Notes: generated by a model from the letters alone, not told the origin. A stretch of DNA of 64,000 nucleotides from Pomacea canaliculata (GCF_003073045.1 NC_037590.1:11365042-11429041), one strand, 5' to 3'; shown: positions 35,301-47,629, counted from the stretch's first letter. Program-made: numbers and translations.

Positions 35301-38300
35301 TTCAGTTTCTGGTCATTTTGTTTACTTCAGTGTTTAAAACACTTATGGTTTGTCTTTAGAATGCTTAATAGTGCACTGATACTAGAATGTTGGATCAATG
35401 CTTGCTGAATATCTTAATTATATTACAGAGTGAAGAGGATGTGGTGAGTAATAGTGAGACCCTCCCTTCTTTAAAAAAAAAAATTAAGGTGGTTGGATTA
35501 AATCTTTATTCTGAGTTTGTAGTTCTAGTGGTCTGTGGGTCCAGAAAGACACTGCAGTGGTGGAGGTCATGAATGATGCTAACTTAAAAAACTGAATGTA
35601 CCTTGTGTCCCCATTAATGGTTACTTCCATGTCACGTGCCATCTTCTCCTTAGCTTTACATAAAGGTAATGAAGCAAGCACAGAAACAGGAAAAGTTTCA
35701 CCATTTCTTCTGTTGTCTAAATCCAAGTTTTCAGTACATCTGCCTTGCACCTTGTGACTTATCTTCAGTTCTATTTAAATCTGAGAATTTTTCCTACTGT
35801 TATTTATTAGAGGCAAAGGACCTTTTTGGTAACAGTTTGTTGATAGTTATAAGATTTGTAACCTGCGAAGAAGATGGTCTTCTTGAGTTAGAGTGGAATA
35901 AATCTGTCAATTCAAATCATGTCCATTTTCACAGTTTTGATGTTCAGTGCCGATAGGTGCAAAGAAAAATGTTTAAACTACCCTTGCCTTGATACAGAAA
36001 TTAAAAAAAAAATTCATAACAAAAGCACAGATCACAGGAAACACTTTACCTCATGGCAAAAGATTGTTGTTGAAGTAGTGTCACAAGAGGTCTAAGTATT
36101 TTAGAGATAATAGGGAAATGATCCAAATGTTTTATGCTCCTCTCTTGGATTTCCTCATACCCCTTCTTTCCATTTGTGTTATTTTATTTTGTGTCCTCCC
36201 ACAACACCTTACCACAGTCTTACCACAAAACCCTACAACAAAGATTTATATGCTTAGCAGATTTATACTGGAAAAGTTCAAGAAAAATGAGAGGTTCCTG
36301 ATCAGAGTTAAAATAAAGCTGATCGCAACAAAGACTTGGTGCATATCATACATTTCATGATTGATAATGGGGGTTATCATTTTATTTCAGCAATTGCCTG
36401 TAATCCAGTCAAGTGTCATTGTGCGCTGTCGGTCCTGTCGCACCTACATTAACCCGTTTGTGACCTTTGTTGATCAAAGACGCTGGAAATGCAACCTTTG
36501 TTTTAGGGTCAATGAATGTGAGTGAATCAAACAGAATTGCTTATGGCATTTATTCCTCCATGATAATAGCAGTAAATTTTAAAGTTAGTATTGATTTTTT
36601 AATTCTTTGATTAATTAAGTAGAGATGCTTGCAAATATTGTTGAAATGATCATCAAACAAGGATATTGATAGAAGGATGCTGTTAGAGTTTTGTTCTTCA
36701 GTCATTATGTTTGCATTACTCTTAATTTTTTTCATTAATTTTCAGTGCCAGATGAATTTTCTTTTGATCCCGTTTCTAAAACATATGGTGACCCCCAGAG
36801 ACGACCTGAGATACGCTCAGCCACTATTGAGTTTATTGCTCCATCAGAATACATGGTGAGGCACCTTTTTTTTAAAAAAATTTGCAGTTCTTTAGAGGAA
36901 GTATTTTGTAAAAGTAATGCATAATTGTAGCCAACATTTTTTGAATATAGAATGAAATACTATGTGAAAAGGACAGTTACAGATGAGATAAAAGTACCTT
37001 TAAGTTTCTTGTTTTGAAATTTGCAGCTGCGTCCACCTCAACCTGCAGTATATCTATATGTTCTTGATGTCTCATTTAACGCCATTAAAACAGGTAAGTG
37101 GTATCTATTAAATTTCAGAGGGTTTTTTTTTTTTTTTTTTTTTGCAGCTTTGTGGTATTCTCACAAAAATTTTATTGTGGGTGCATAGCTTAGGGGTGAG
37201 CACAACCATGTATCTTTAAAAATACCATAACTAGGGCATTAGGGGAAACACTTTAAAATAATTATTGGCGTTTTTCCACTGCTTTCAAATCTGAGGTAGC
37301 ATCCATGATGATTAGCTTTCAAATGGACCAACTATTGTCTGTCTACCATCTTGAAACTTTGCAGCAGAAAGTTGGTGAAATGTTAGCACTTGCAACTGTG
37401 ACCTGAGAGCAGTCTCAGGGGTGAAGGCATGAAGGTGAGGTTTAGTCTGTAAATGCTTTGAGGTTCGACCAACTGAGCAGAGCTGTTTCCAGATATTCGG
37501 GCCTTCAAGAGTATAGCAAGATCAAAGGCTTGATAGGTAAACAAAAGGACCCAGTCAGTTGATGGGTGCGAGGTGGTTTTGATGGGAAAAGATGACAAAA
37601 ACAAAACAGAACAAATGAGGTCTACATTAGAGACAGCCAACATGTCTCACAGCAAATCATGCCATGTGAGTTAAAGAACTAAACTGAATGAACTTAGAAG
37701 TGAATAGCATAAACAAAACATGAAATGGTATGTGTTAATTCACAGCTTCTTTTGAATGTGAAAGAGAACCACAGACAATCACTATAACCTTACAATCTAC
37801 AATGTTGGAAATAATTTTTTGAATGTTAATCCCCTAAGCAAAAATCATGTAATAGTTTATTCATGCAACATATCATGGAACACAAATACATATCATTATA
37901 TAAAGCTGAATTTAGATTGGGGAAGGCCAGTGCTTATATTTAATCCATTGGCTACAGGATCTTACTAGTTGATACTTAAGATTTTCCAACAAAAAATGGA
38001 AATAAGAAATAATTTTTGCAGTATGCTGTTAATTATATATGAGTGAATTTTTGATACTAAAATTTTATCACACTTATTAAACTTTGCATGTCACAATGGT
38101 GCTAGTTAGAGAAAAATGAAATGAGACTGAACCCAACATGATAGGTTTGCAGATGAACCTATTGTTATCCAGTTCAAAGTCTTAGTGGAGACTAGTAATG
38201 AAAGAAGATGGTACAACAATACATAAGAAGAAAGAAATATGTGCATCTCATTAACATCATAATTTCTTTGAGATTATTAAAGTATTTCTTCTTCAACTAC

Positions 38301-41300
38301 TACCAAATAATATGACCGTATGGAGTTATCACCCTCTAGTTACCTCAGTTCCAGTTGTCCACTCCTGATTAGTCAGGAATGACCAGTGAATGGAGAGAAA
38401 ACAAAATTGATCAACTCATCTCTCATTCATGCCTGGCTAGTGATAACACCTCCAGTTTTTAGCCCAGCTTCAACTCGTTGGTCTTTTTTTTATGCTATTT
38501 TGTTTGCTGTACGCTTGTTTTGTGGTGACATTAAATATCCTTACACTGATCGCAGTGTGGCCAGTCTCCTGCCAGCTAACTCTCATACTCTTTGCACTCA
38601 CCACTTCTTGTGATGTTTGTTACTCCTGGTCCAAGGACAGTTGATTGCAAGGTGATAAGAGCCAAACTGCGTCAGTAGAGGATGCCTTGTTAAAAACCGT
38701 ACCTTATCTTTTGAAAAGACTGCCACAACTGCTTTGTCTCTATCTGGCAAACTAAAGCAACATGCTTTCCATACTGAAACAGCCACATAGTCAGATCTTT
38801 TCATCTGACCCCAGAGCAACTGCACTCCAGATGACATCTTGGCGTGAAGCTGCAGCAGAAGCTCCAGCAACCAACCAACCAATTGAAGGACCTCTAGTGG
38901 TGCATGAGGAAAGTGAAGAGTATTTGAGCCATGGTGAGCTCATCAAGTACTGTCCAAAAGTGATGGACTTCCTACTGTGGTTCCTCAAGGTGAAAACCCT
39001 GGCACCCATCATGATTAAGGGCTACAGAGCGAAGCTGATACCTTCCACCATTTGGCGCTCTGGGATGTGGGTGCCAATAAAGACCTCTCTGGCCTCCTTG
39101 CCATTTGTTCTCTCCCAGCCTGGTGGCTGCTCACATTTCCCACTTTGAGATTCCAAATCTGTCCAGAGACTAATCTGTCTTTATCTTTCTAAAGCTTGCT
39201 GTGTTTAATCTTTATCTTAAGCCTCTTTTAAGCTTCTTTTCTGGGAAACCTGTATCGTAATTGCAGCTGCCTTGGTATCTGTGGTTTCTGTAGTTTACCC
39301 CCCTGTCCTCCAATCCAGACTGTCTGCAGTTTCAGGCTGATGGTTTGGTCTCCCCTCTTACCCATCCAGGCCTTTTGGCCAAGAAAGGGTTATCATCACT
39401 TAGTCCACAGGAATTTAAGAAGCTAGAGGGTGATGTCTCCATTTAGTCATGTCATCTGGTAAGTACTCGAAAAAGTTTTAATACCAAAAATGGCATTTTA
39501 CTCTGTATTCTGCTGTAATTAGATATAAAGAGAAAGAAAAGGGATTTGTCAAAAAGTACTTTTGTTTTAATGAGCCCCTTTTTCTCTATATTTGGTTACG
39601 GGTGGTGGGGCTTGCTGAATTCATTCTTGAAATCTTACAGAATATCTGAATATATTAGGTGCTATATTAAGAGATTATCCATAGCTAGTCAGTTAATTTA
39701 TTTTTCCTGCTTTTATATGCTTCTGACTGTATCGACATTCACAAAGTATTTATGTGTTTGTGGTGGTAGCAATTTATGTGTTTTGCTAAGACTGTTTTAA
39801 TGTTTGTTTACAGGTTATCTTCGCCTGTTTACTCAGGTTTTGATAGAAGAACTGGAAAGAGTGCCTGGTGATGGTCGGACTCAGATTGGCTTTTTATGCT
39901 TTGACCGTTCTCTTTATTTTTTCAATCTTGCTGATGGATTATCTCAGCCTCAGATGTTGATTGTCCCAGATTTGGAAGGTATGTGAAAGCACATGTTTGT
40001 ATATCATGCTTTTGTGTTGTGTGCACAGGCATGGGTATGTGCAGCGTATGTAAGACAGAGAGGGGATGAAGAACAATTTAAAAACTGCTCATGAATGGCC
40101 AATGCATGAATTAATGGTTGATGACTTAGATAATAATTGCACTCTGGAGTTTGTTGAGTGGGGTGTTGGAAGATCAATAAACAGAGAGATACTATGCATT
40201 AAATTATTATAGTTGGTTTATGTTCTTTTCAGCCTACAGTCATATAATCTTACCACAAATACACATCAATTTTTATTTTTACTCTAACTTGCAGATGTTT
40301 TCCTGCCCTGCCCAGACAATCTTCTAGTTAATTTACACGAGTGTAAAGAGATGGTAGTGGAGCTGCTCAACCAGTTGCCAGGGTTGTTTGAAAATAATCA
40401 AGAAACAGGCAGCGCAATGGGTACAGCTCTGCAAGCTGCTTTCAAGCTCATGGTTAGTTGGCAGAACGCCTTCTTCATGGGGACATAGCGAGTCAATATA
40501 TACCTTGAAAGTGGATATCTTGTCCAGTTTGATTTGCATTAGTTCACATAATGAATTCAAACTGATATTTGTTATACATCAGGTTCATTAGATAATTTGA
40601 ACTAGCCAGGTTTAGAGCAACTTATTGTTTATCTGCTGTCAGTACCATCTGTCTGAATCTGGAAAGCAATGAAGGTATTTCGTCAGTTATTCACAGTATG
40701 CGCTGGTCAGTGGTTAAAGTGAAAGTTGGGGTAAGCCATTCAGCTGCTTTTACCGAGACTATAAAGGGAAAGGGTGAAAAGATCACTGCTGTGTTATAAA
40801 TTGCCGCAACAGTAAATTTTAAAAAGGCAGGAAAAGAGTTAATATGATCTGTTTTCCAGATGATAAATCCCTAAATTTCGAGAGACGAAAATTGTGGTTA
40901 TTTTTTATGCGATATGAAGAGAGAACTTCATGCTGACAGCAAACTCAGCAGTATATGTGGCTGACATTGCGTACTAGGATTTTCACACAAATGACGTGTT
41001 TAATCAGCCAGATCCCAACATTACATCGTGACTATAAAAGTGAGAGCACACAATTGTCACCGCAACAAGCTAGACAACTGCCTACGGTGCCTGCTCAAAC
41101 TTCTTTGCCATGCTTGGAGAATAGTGTAAAAGATGCATGCTGCAGCGTCAGGCACTGATTCTAAAATAACATTGGGCAGAAGGCACAAAAAATATATTAA
41201 TAAATGGATTAATAATAAATATCCATTAAGCTATTAATATTGTTTTGGTACAGAAACGAATCATTGGAGAAACAGAAATGTGCAGAGTGATGGTTTGCCT

Positions 41301-44300
41301 ATTGCCTTTAAATTTCACTGTGATATGCTTGCCAGATCCCATATATATATAGAGAGAGAGAGAGAAAGCAATAAATAAGAAATACTTGATTACAGTTTTG
41401 ACAAACGACCACATACACAAAAAGGGGGAGAATTTTCCTGGCATTAGACGAGCCTGTCCCCATATTAAGTACAGTACAAAAAATATATTGTGCAGATCTA
41501 ACTATTAGGCTAATAGTTGTGCTGATCAATAAATATGCGGCTCATGGATAAGCTCTATGCATGTTTGGATGAAGTGGGTGAAAACAATTCTCCACCCCTT
41601 CTGTCTAGTGCTCCTCACACAGGAAGAAAGGTGTTGATAGTAGCAGCTGACAAGTGTTCTCTCCGCTAGCCCGCAGCTAACAGTAGAAGAGTCAGACACA
41701 TGCAGACCATGCAGGACTCTTTCATGCATCAAGCAGACTAAGGCTTCGCTTTCATCGTTTTGTTTCCTCTACTCTTTAGCTAAAATTAATTACCTCAACA
41801 AGAGCAGGAAACCGTGAAAGTGGCTAAGAACTTCTCTTTAATTTAAATTGCTCTTTCTCCATGTTAATGAAACTGAAATTGGAAAGCTCGTAGAGGATGC
41901 CCACAGTGAGAGAATCTACAAACCAAGCCATGCATATAGGCTTATCCCTGACTGTCGACTAGCACTCCACAGTAAGAAACCTGCTAAATGCTGATTGGAT
42001 GTTGCCGTTGGTCACCAACATTGATGAAATACCCTTATTGCATTGTATAGTCCATATGATAGTTACATGTTTTTAGTAATGTTTCTTTCCTTTAACAGCC
42101 CTTTTTTTTTCTTTCAAGTATAGCTGGATTAAGAGAAAATGTTTATTTCAAGCCCATTCTTTTTTAAATGTACCCTTTTAGAAAATTTCTGAGTTCCTAT
42201 AAGTTTATTGGTTCTTTGAAAGGCAACAACAGGTGGCCGTATGACAGTAATGCAAACAACACTGCCATCTGTTGGACCTGGAGCACTGGAAGTGAGAGAA
42301 TCTGGATCCCAGGCCTCTAGTGTGGTAACTGTCTCTTTTTCTGTCACGCACATACTTAACCTTTCATTCCTTCCATTCCTGTTATACAATATTTCCTGTC
42401 CCCACTATTACTCTTTGTCCATTATTAAGTCTTGGTAATCCATACATCCACAATAGTAGTTGAGAGTATTTTGGTACACTTGGGTACAGTGATCTGTATG
42501 CAGTTCTGGTATTTACAGAGTTCCTCAAACCTAGGACCAGCCACTGACTACTACAAGAAGCTGGCTCTTGACTGCTCTGCACAGCAAGTGGCAGTTGACC
42601 TTTTCATGCTTAATGGGCAGTATGGTGACATTGCCACAGTCTGTGAGTCTGGTTATCTCTGTTTACAATTTTCCTTTTTTTATTTTTGCAGCTGCAAAAA
42701 CTGTTGACAACATGTCACTGTCTTTAACAATTAAAAAAGATATCTCAATAGTGAAGACAACCTGCAAAGGATTGGTAGTTTTCTTCATAAAATAAATACA
42801 AACAGAGAAATTTCTCTTTCATGAGTTATAGTTTACTAACATATCTGTTGTTAGCTTGCATCTCCAAGTACTCTGCAGGCTGCGTGTATTACTATCCATC
42901 TTTCCACACCACCAAGAATCCCTCACTGTCTGACAAATTTGAGTCAGATCTTCGTCGCTACCTGACCCGCAAGATTGGTTTTGAGGCAGTAATGAGAATA
43001 CGATGTACAAGAGGTTAGTAAAACTTGCTGTTATTTTGCAGGTTTGAAGCAGTCATGGTTGCCTGATCTGCATTAATAATATCCTTTAACAATTGTTTGA
43101 TAAGTCTTGATATGAGAGTAATAGAACAGATTTTCCACATTTCACCTTTTTCTACTACAGCCAAAAAAACAGGAAAAAGATAAAACCAACATGTGGTAGG
43201 ATAAAAAAAAAGAGGAAGCAATCAGCAATGCTTAGGAAAACTATGCTTATTTCTTTCAGTAATTGAGAACCTCAACGTACTGTGTATTAACATAAGCTAA
43301 TGCAGTACATTGTGAGAAGGGGTGGTCAATAATATTGATCGGGAGGAGGTGGTCCTTGCTAGACTAAAGTTAGGACACACCTATGCCATGCAGGGACACC
43401 TCTTATGAGGTGAATCACCACCTGTATATCCTTGGTGTAGGGAAATTTTAATGTGCTACATATTTTGATTGTTTGTCCTGAGCTCCAGGCTATCCGTCAG
43501 CAGTCTTTTGCACAGAATTCTTTTTGTTTTCCTTGTTCAGGTCCATCCCATTGGCAGCAATCTGTAAATTTTTAAGGAGGATAGGACTGTTGGTGGCCTT
43601 TTTGGGCTTCACCACCCCTTTTTACACTTTATCTACTCTTTTACATTTTGTTTACTTATTGTGTTGACTTTTTAAAGAGTGTTATGGTTATATGACTTGG
43701 GAAGTTTTGTCCTTAAACTTTTAAAGTTAAAATTACTTTTAAAGTTAAAATTACTTTTGTTGCCGTGATATAGCCCTAGTTGCGGGCACGGCATTAAACA
43801 CAAAGAACAAATAATATAATAATAGGGATGCAAGCTTAGAAGCTTTCAAAAATAATTGTATTAGTTTAGAAAGAAAAGATGATAGTTTTATGTAGGGGTG
43901 CAAACAAGACCTGCCTAGATAAACCCTTTACTGTCTTCTTTTCCAGGACTTAGCATTCACACCTTCCATGGCAACTTTTTCGTAAGATCAACAGACCTTC
44001 TGTCTTTACCTAACGTGAATCCTGATGCTGGCTTTGGCATGCAGATGTCTGTAGAGGAAAATCTCACAGAATCGAGCAATGCCTGTTTTCAGGCTGCTCT
44101 GCTGTATACTTCTAGTAAAGGTGAGAAACCAAAAAAATCCATAATCTAAAATGTTATCGGGATACTGAAATGGAATGGGATATTATTGTAGAATAATGCC
44201 TAGAAAATTAGTCCTTGTTAAGAATGAAACTTTTTTTCTGTGGGTATAGCAATAATCCATTCTAATTTTCATTTGTTGAGGACAGAAAAGAAACAAATTT

Positions 44301-47300
44301 CCCCTTTGTGCTGTCCCAGATGACATGACTTTATGGTGTTATCCCAACTACCTATCTCAATAGCTAGTCGGGATAACCCCATATAGTCATGTCATTTGGT
44401 AAGTACTCGAAGAAAGAAATTTTACCATCAAAAATGGTGTTTTGGTAAATTACATGCACAGAGATGTATGTTTGTGATTCTTAGGAGAAAGGCGAATACG
44501 AGTGCACACTTTGTGTATTCCTATCACTAATCAGCTTAGTGATATTTTTGGGTGCTGACCAGCAGGCTATTGCAGCTCTCTTGGCCAAAATGGGTGAGTT
44601 TTATATATTTGAGTAATGTTTCCTTTAATTTCATTTAGGTAAGAGCGCTTATAGTACTGACATAGTTTATGGTACTTTTGGTTTTCTAGTAGGAGCTTAG
44701 TACCTTAAAGATTTCAGTAAATTTTGAATGTTTATGTAGACATCGCTAATTATTAGGACAAGACCTTAAAGACTTCAGAACACTTTGACTTTTTGTCTAA
44801 GAAGTATCATCATTTTTAGTGCGAAATTGTTACCTCTGTTGCCCTTCACTCATGCCTATATTTTTATTTGAAAGTTGTAGTAGCCTTTACGGTGTGCTAA
44901 AGTAATTTTGTCCATGTTCTGAAGATAAAAACAGAGGAAAGAACAATTACATTAAGTGCTAGAATTGTTTGCTTCAAAACGGAATGTCTCTTACATAGCA
45001 GACTAGTGCATCTGTGACACCATTATGAATGACATTTATGGTCTGCAGCGGTTGATCGCACCATCAACTCCTCTCTGGAGGATGCTCGTGATGCTATGAT
45101 GAATGCTTGTCTGGACATGATGACTGCCTATTCATCACAGATTCCTGCATCACAGCGAGTAGGCGCACTTGTTACTGCCTCCTCTTTGCGCCTGGTGCCT
45201 CTGTACACACTGGCCATGCTCAAGAGTGTAAGTTCTTGAGAAAATGTCTGCTCAGATTGAACAACTATTGCTGTCTTAATCTGCTGGGACCATATTTTTG
45301 CAGCAAGGATAAATCATTACCATGGGGCAAGATGGAGAACTCAAGGATAAACATCTTGTCCAGACGGTGAAGAGTAAAGTGACATAAAGCAATGTTTGTG
45401 GGGTGCACACACCACTTTGCCAATTCAGAAACAAGACACTTGCCCTTGTTTTCATCTCACTTTATAATTATATTTCAGATGAGAGGGTAGTTAGAGGGTA
45501 CAATTTGTAAAAATTTATTTATGGAAATGTTTATGTGTGCAGACAGCTTTTAGGTTGTCATCAACTATTCGTATTGATGAGCGGGTGTTTGCTTTCCACA
45601 TGGCCAAGACCCTACCTACAAACTTGTTGCTGCAGAACTACTACCCCCATCTATATCCTGTACATGCTCTTGATGATGAGGTAGGTCTAAAGTAGGATTT
45701 TGCCTTTCTTTTCCTTTTTTTTTTTTTTTAAACCATTTGTCTGTGCAAGGGAACAGTGGCTTTGTCCTTTCTTGGGTGTGGAAAAAAATGGTAATTAGAT
45801 GAGAAATATGATGGTGATAGTACTTATCTGATTGATACATGAAGAGGCCCTTTTTTGAGATATCTTCCGCTTTTCTGGTCATAAAAAAAAAATCAGAGTT
45901 GTTACTTTTACTTCATTCCTGGCTCACTTCCAGTACCCTTGGAACAATCCCTTTTGAATTACTTCCACTATGTGCTCTGTGCCAATTTACTTTCTGCCAT
46001 GAAATTTGGAGCTGATTAGGTGGATAAATAACAATTGGTCAGCTTGAAAACTGTCCAGTCTTTGGCATTTATACTAGATTATTGGTTGCCAACGGTTTTG
46101 AAGTGTCATACTGTGTACTGAGATGCGCTCCAGCCGTGGTATTTTTGTGCATGGTTGCACCGACTCAGACTGTGCACCCCTCAAAGTTTGTGGGAATCCT
46201 GCAAGGCTGCAATAATATAATCCAGTCATAGAAATGTACTATCTGTCATGAATAATGAATATTTTACAATTAGTAATGATCAGTTTCCAACTGGTAACTA
46301 ACTTCCTCTTGACCTGCTTCTTACATTTTTTCTTTTTTTTAATGCACAGAGACACTCTGAATGTACCTGTTGAATTTTGATGTAAAAGACAAGGCAGCTG
46401 TTTGCAACAGAAAAGTGGAAGCATGTAATTCAAAACTGCACCAATAGCTATCTAGTCAGTATGTCTCCACTCTAGTAAATACTGAAAGCTGGGATGGGAG
46501 TGGGGAGGAATCAACATGAGTTATGTGCCATAGTCACTTTGTTTTTCCCCAGAATGTTATCCAGCAAGGGGAAGAAACTATTCCAAAGAGTCGCTTACTG
46601 CAGCTGTCTTCTGCTAATATTGACCGACATGGGGTGTACCTCATGGATCAGGGTGACAACATGTACCTTTTTGTTGGTGGAGCTGTGTCAGATTCCTTCT
46701 GCCAAGAGGTGTTCAATGTGCCAAACTTCCTGTCTATCCCTGAAGGACTGGTTAGTATGTCTCTTGACAGATTGTATTATTGTAGAGTTACTATGAAAAT
46801 AACGAGATTGGAAGGACATTAAAAATAAAATGAAAACAAGTACTTTAAGAAAGTATAGATTAGGGTAGTTGAACCATAATGAGATGATAAAAGAGAAACA
46901 CAATAGTTTTGTGATGAAGATTTATCATCCAAAAGACCATGTCAGTGTGTTACATAGTCCCAAGAAAAAAAAATACACACTAATAATAATGTCCCATTCT
47001 TTTGACAAAAAACAGCACAGATGCTTGATTGTTTTGATAATGCAGAATGTTGTTATGCAATGTGTATTGTTAGTATCTTAGTACATCACTTTTTGCCAAG
47101 CACTGTGAGTCATTAGGGAGCAGCACTCTTCATTATTATTACTAAAATAATGGAAGGGCAAGATGGAAGCTATCAGATGATTACTGTATTCTGTTTCCTT
47201 CAGTCGGACTTGCCAGAGTTGGAGAATCCTACCTCTGAGAGACTGCGTTGCTTTATAAGTCATCTGATGGATTCAAGACCTGGAGGTGTTAGCTTTCTAG

Positions 47301-47629
47301 TGTTGAGGTAAAGACTATTAGACTCGGACTTCTAAATTTTGCAAATAGCTTTAAGACAGTACAGTCAGACCTGAACACTCACAGAGTTAGGTATAAGCTT
47401 TTTTCATGGACAGCTTTAAATAAGATTATGAAGACATGTATGTTATAATGAGCACTAGGTTTCGATTTTTAGTAGTTTTAGTAAATGACCATTAAAGTCA
47501 CTGTAATAATTTTGCAGGGATGACAGCAGGATGCGCCACCTCTTTTTCCATTTAATGGTGGAAGATCGCACAGAAAACAGCACATCTTACTATGAGTTCC
47601 TGCAGTTCCTAGTACAGAAGATTAAGTAA
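26239..47629 (+). CDS. SEC24A/B: SEC24, COPII cargo-adaptor subunit (A/B class)
   Basis: SEC24 pairs with SEC23 in the inner COPII coat, binds cargo export signals and is recruited to ER exit sites by SAR1-GTP. Coding exons: 26239-26338, 26685-27371, 28218-28322, 30261-30353, 31335-31924, 33441-33761, 34023-34135, 34661-34763, 36391-36517, 36746-36855, 37027-37093, 39814-39978, 40295-40452, 42223-42324, 42519-42642, 42855-43013, 43947-44120, 44485-44593, 45049-45227, 45543-45680, 46553-46750, 47204-47307, 47518-47629. All junctions are phase-consistent, about 1380 codons in total. Residues 1-630 are low-complexity; then come a C4 zinc finger near 715, trunk, beta-sandwich and helical regions, and a gelsolin-like domain near 1245-1310. 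Motifs such as [14 protein letters not shown] and [11 protein letters not shown] place it with SEC24A/B rather than C/D. Exon 18 has an apparent frameshift. Confidence 0.95.
26685..27371 (+). CDS. SEC24A/B: SEC24 exon 2, disordered N-terminal region
   Basis: This 687-nt exon, between TTTATATAG and A|GTAAGT, encodes 229 residues rich in Pro, Ser, Gly and Gln, with no folded domain. SEC24A and B have similar long N-terminal extensions. Open continuously in one frame. Confidence 0.85.
30463..31243 (+). mobile_element. LINE remnant (reverse transcriptase C-terminal region)
   Basis: In SEC24 intron 4. The frame at 30463 reads [20 protein letters not shown] then [12 protein letters not shown], and neighbouring frames continue [15 protein letters not shown] and later [10 protein letters not shown], the well-known C-terminal part of LINE reverse transcriptases. 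It is broken by stops and frameshifts, 5'-truncated, and ends in a (TTA)n tail near 31229-31243. It is in the same orientation as SEC24. Confidence 0.75.
31335..31924 (+). CDS. SEC24A/B: SEC24 exon 5 with a coding minisatellite
   Basis: This 590-nt exon joins in phase 1 after TTTGTAG and ends ATG|GTGCGT. From about 31595 to 31880 it holds about ten units of [10 protein letters not shown] (27-33 nt each; variants PPPPT, PPPPPPS, LPPPPN), followed by MSQQQQQQT. Unit-length changes are whole codons, so the frame is kept. The poly-proline runs could bind SH3, WW or EVH1 partners; this is inference. Confidence 0.85.
32053..32380. mobile_element. Tc1/mariner (pogo-like) MITE
   Basis: The terminal inverted repeats are CAGGTAGTCCTCGACTTACG and its inverse ending CGAGGACTACCTG, flanked by TA on both sides (32051-32052 and 32381-32382), the target duplication of this superfamily. 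At 328 bp with no transposase frame it is a MITE. The interior repeats TCGTAA/TTACGA words, suggesting a foldback interior. Confidence 0.8.
32600..33140. repeat. Diverged intronic duplication, copy 1
   Basis: Shares, in the same order with 34780-35340, the phrases CAGATTGCTTTTCT, GCCAGTTGGT, GTGATAATGCTGTAATA, AAGTTTCTGCCATTTCAAC, CTTTTCTCCATGG and GCAGATTATTAGGAACAA. Confidence 0.7.
33441..33761 (+). CDS. SEC24A/B: SEC24 exon 6, end of the disordered region
   Basis: This 321-nt exon in phase 0 between CATTTCAG and AGT|GTAAGC encodes 107 residues rich in Pro, Gly and Ser. The conserved core ([15 protein letters not shown]) begins in the next exon. Confidence 0.85.
34780..35340. repeat. Diverged intronic duplication, copy 2
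   Basis: Partner of 32600-33140, starting only about 20 nt after the donor of SEC24 exon 8. The two copies lie in different introns in the same orientation. Confidence 0.7.
36391..36517 (+). CDS. SEC24A/B: SEC24 exon 9, zinc finger
   Basis: The exon reads [16 protein letters not shown] then [13 protein letters not shown]: four cysteines as two CxxC pairs spaced 18 residues apart, the zinc-binding module of SEC24, followed by RVN as in vertebrates. Acceptor TTTATTTCAG; donor T|GTGAGT. Confidence 0.93.
37094..39813 (+). other. SEC24 intron 11 with an inserted element
   Basis: A 2.7-kb intron. The middle (38281-39480) is bounded by inverted repeats and holds a recombinase-like frame. The rest shows a T20 run near 37120-37143 and nothing else recognisable. 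Confidence 0.45.
38281..39480. mobile_element. Transposon with imperfect inverted ends and a recombinase-like fragment
   Basis: The left arm (about 38281-38345), inverted, reads CTAGAGGGTGATAACTCCAT. The right arm (about 39423-39480) reads CTAGAGGGTGATGTCTCCAT. They stay alignable for about 55 nt. The frame at 38762-39148 includes [17 protein letters not shown] and IKGYRAKL, resembling the N-terminal part of tyrosine recombinases of DIRS-type elements; that part is tentative. The right end contains GGTAAGTACTCG, a splice-donor-like sequence. A related foldback is at 44318-44410. Confidence 0.5.
43540..43820 (+). mobile_element. Probable retroelement 3' end
   Basis: The segment ends GCCGTGATATAGCCCTAG then GCGGGCACGGCATTAAACAC and an A-rich tail, a 3'-end style seen in molluscan non-LTR and SINE families. 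It also holds an 18-bp direct repeat (TTTTAAAGTTAAAATTAC twice, about 43720-43757). Family not resolved. Confidence 0.4.
44318..44410. mobile_element. Foldback element related to the 38281-39480 ends
   Basis: AGATGACATGACTTTATGG and onward (44318-44345) pairs with its inverse at 44371-44398: 28 nt with about four mismatches and a loop of about 25 nt. The right side continues GGTAAGTACTCG, identical to the right end of the element in intron 11. It lies in SEC24 intron 17. Confidence 0.6.
44485..44593 (+). CDS. SEC24A/B: SEC24 exon 18 with an apparent frameshift
   Basis: The exon starts [20 protein letters not shown] and then IF in the incoming frame, which would stop at TGC TGA. The next frame reads [14 protein letters not shown] and joins exon 19 (AVDRT) correctly. 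The length is 109 nt where 111 is expected. The break is at GATATTTTTGGGTG (44541-44554). Vertebrate SEC24A has VFLGAD here (from memory), so two missing T in the T-run would restore a match. Splicing cannot explain it, since no intron of usable size fits. Confidence 0.85.
46553..46750 (+). CDS. SEC24A/B: SEC24 exon 21, gelsolin-like domain
   Basis: A 66-codon exon with [20 protein letters not shown], the beta-strand core of the SEC24 gelsolin-like domain, and FLSIPEGL. Acceptor TTTTTCCCCAG; donor CTG|GTTAGT. Confidence 0.9.
47518..47629 (+). CDS. SEC24A/B: SEC24 terminal coding exon
   Basis: The exon reads [20 protein letters not shown] then [14 protein letters not shown] and TAA. EDRTE-x-x-x-SYYEFL is the conserved SEC24 C-terminal signature, so the protein end is secure. 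Confidence 0.95.

Noticed and set aside
42432-42518. Upstream extension of SEC24 exon 15
   Set aside because: The open frame continues into the intron; the acceptor ATTTACAG at 42518 and continuity with exon 14 fix the boundary.
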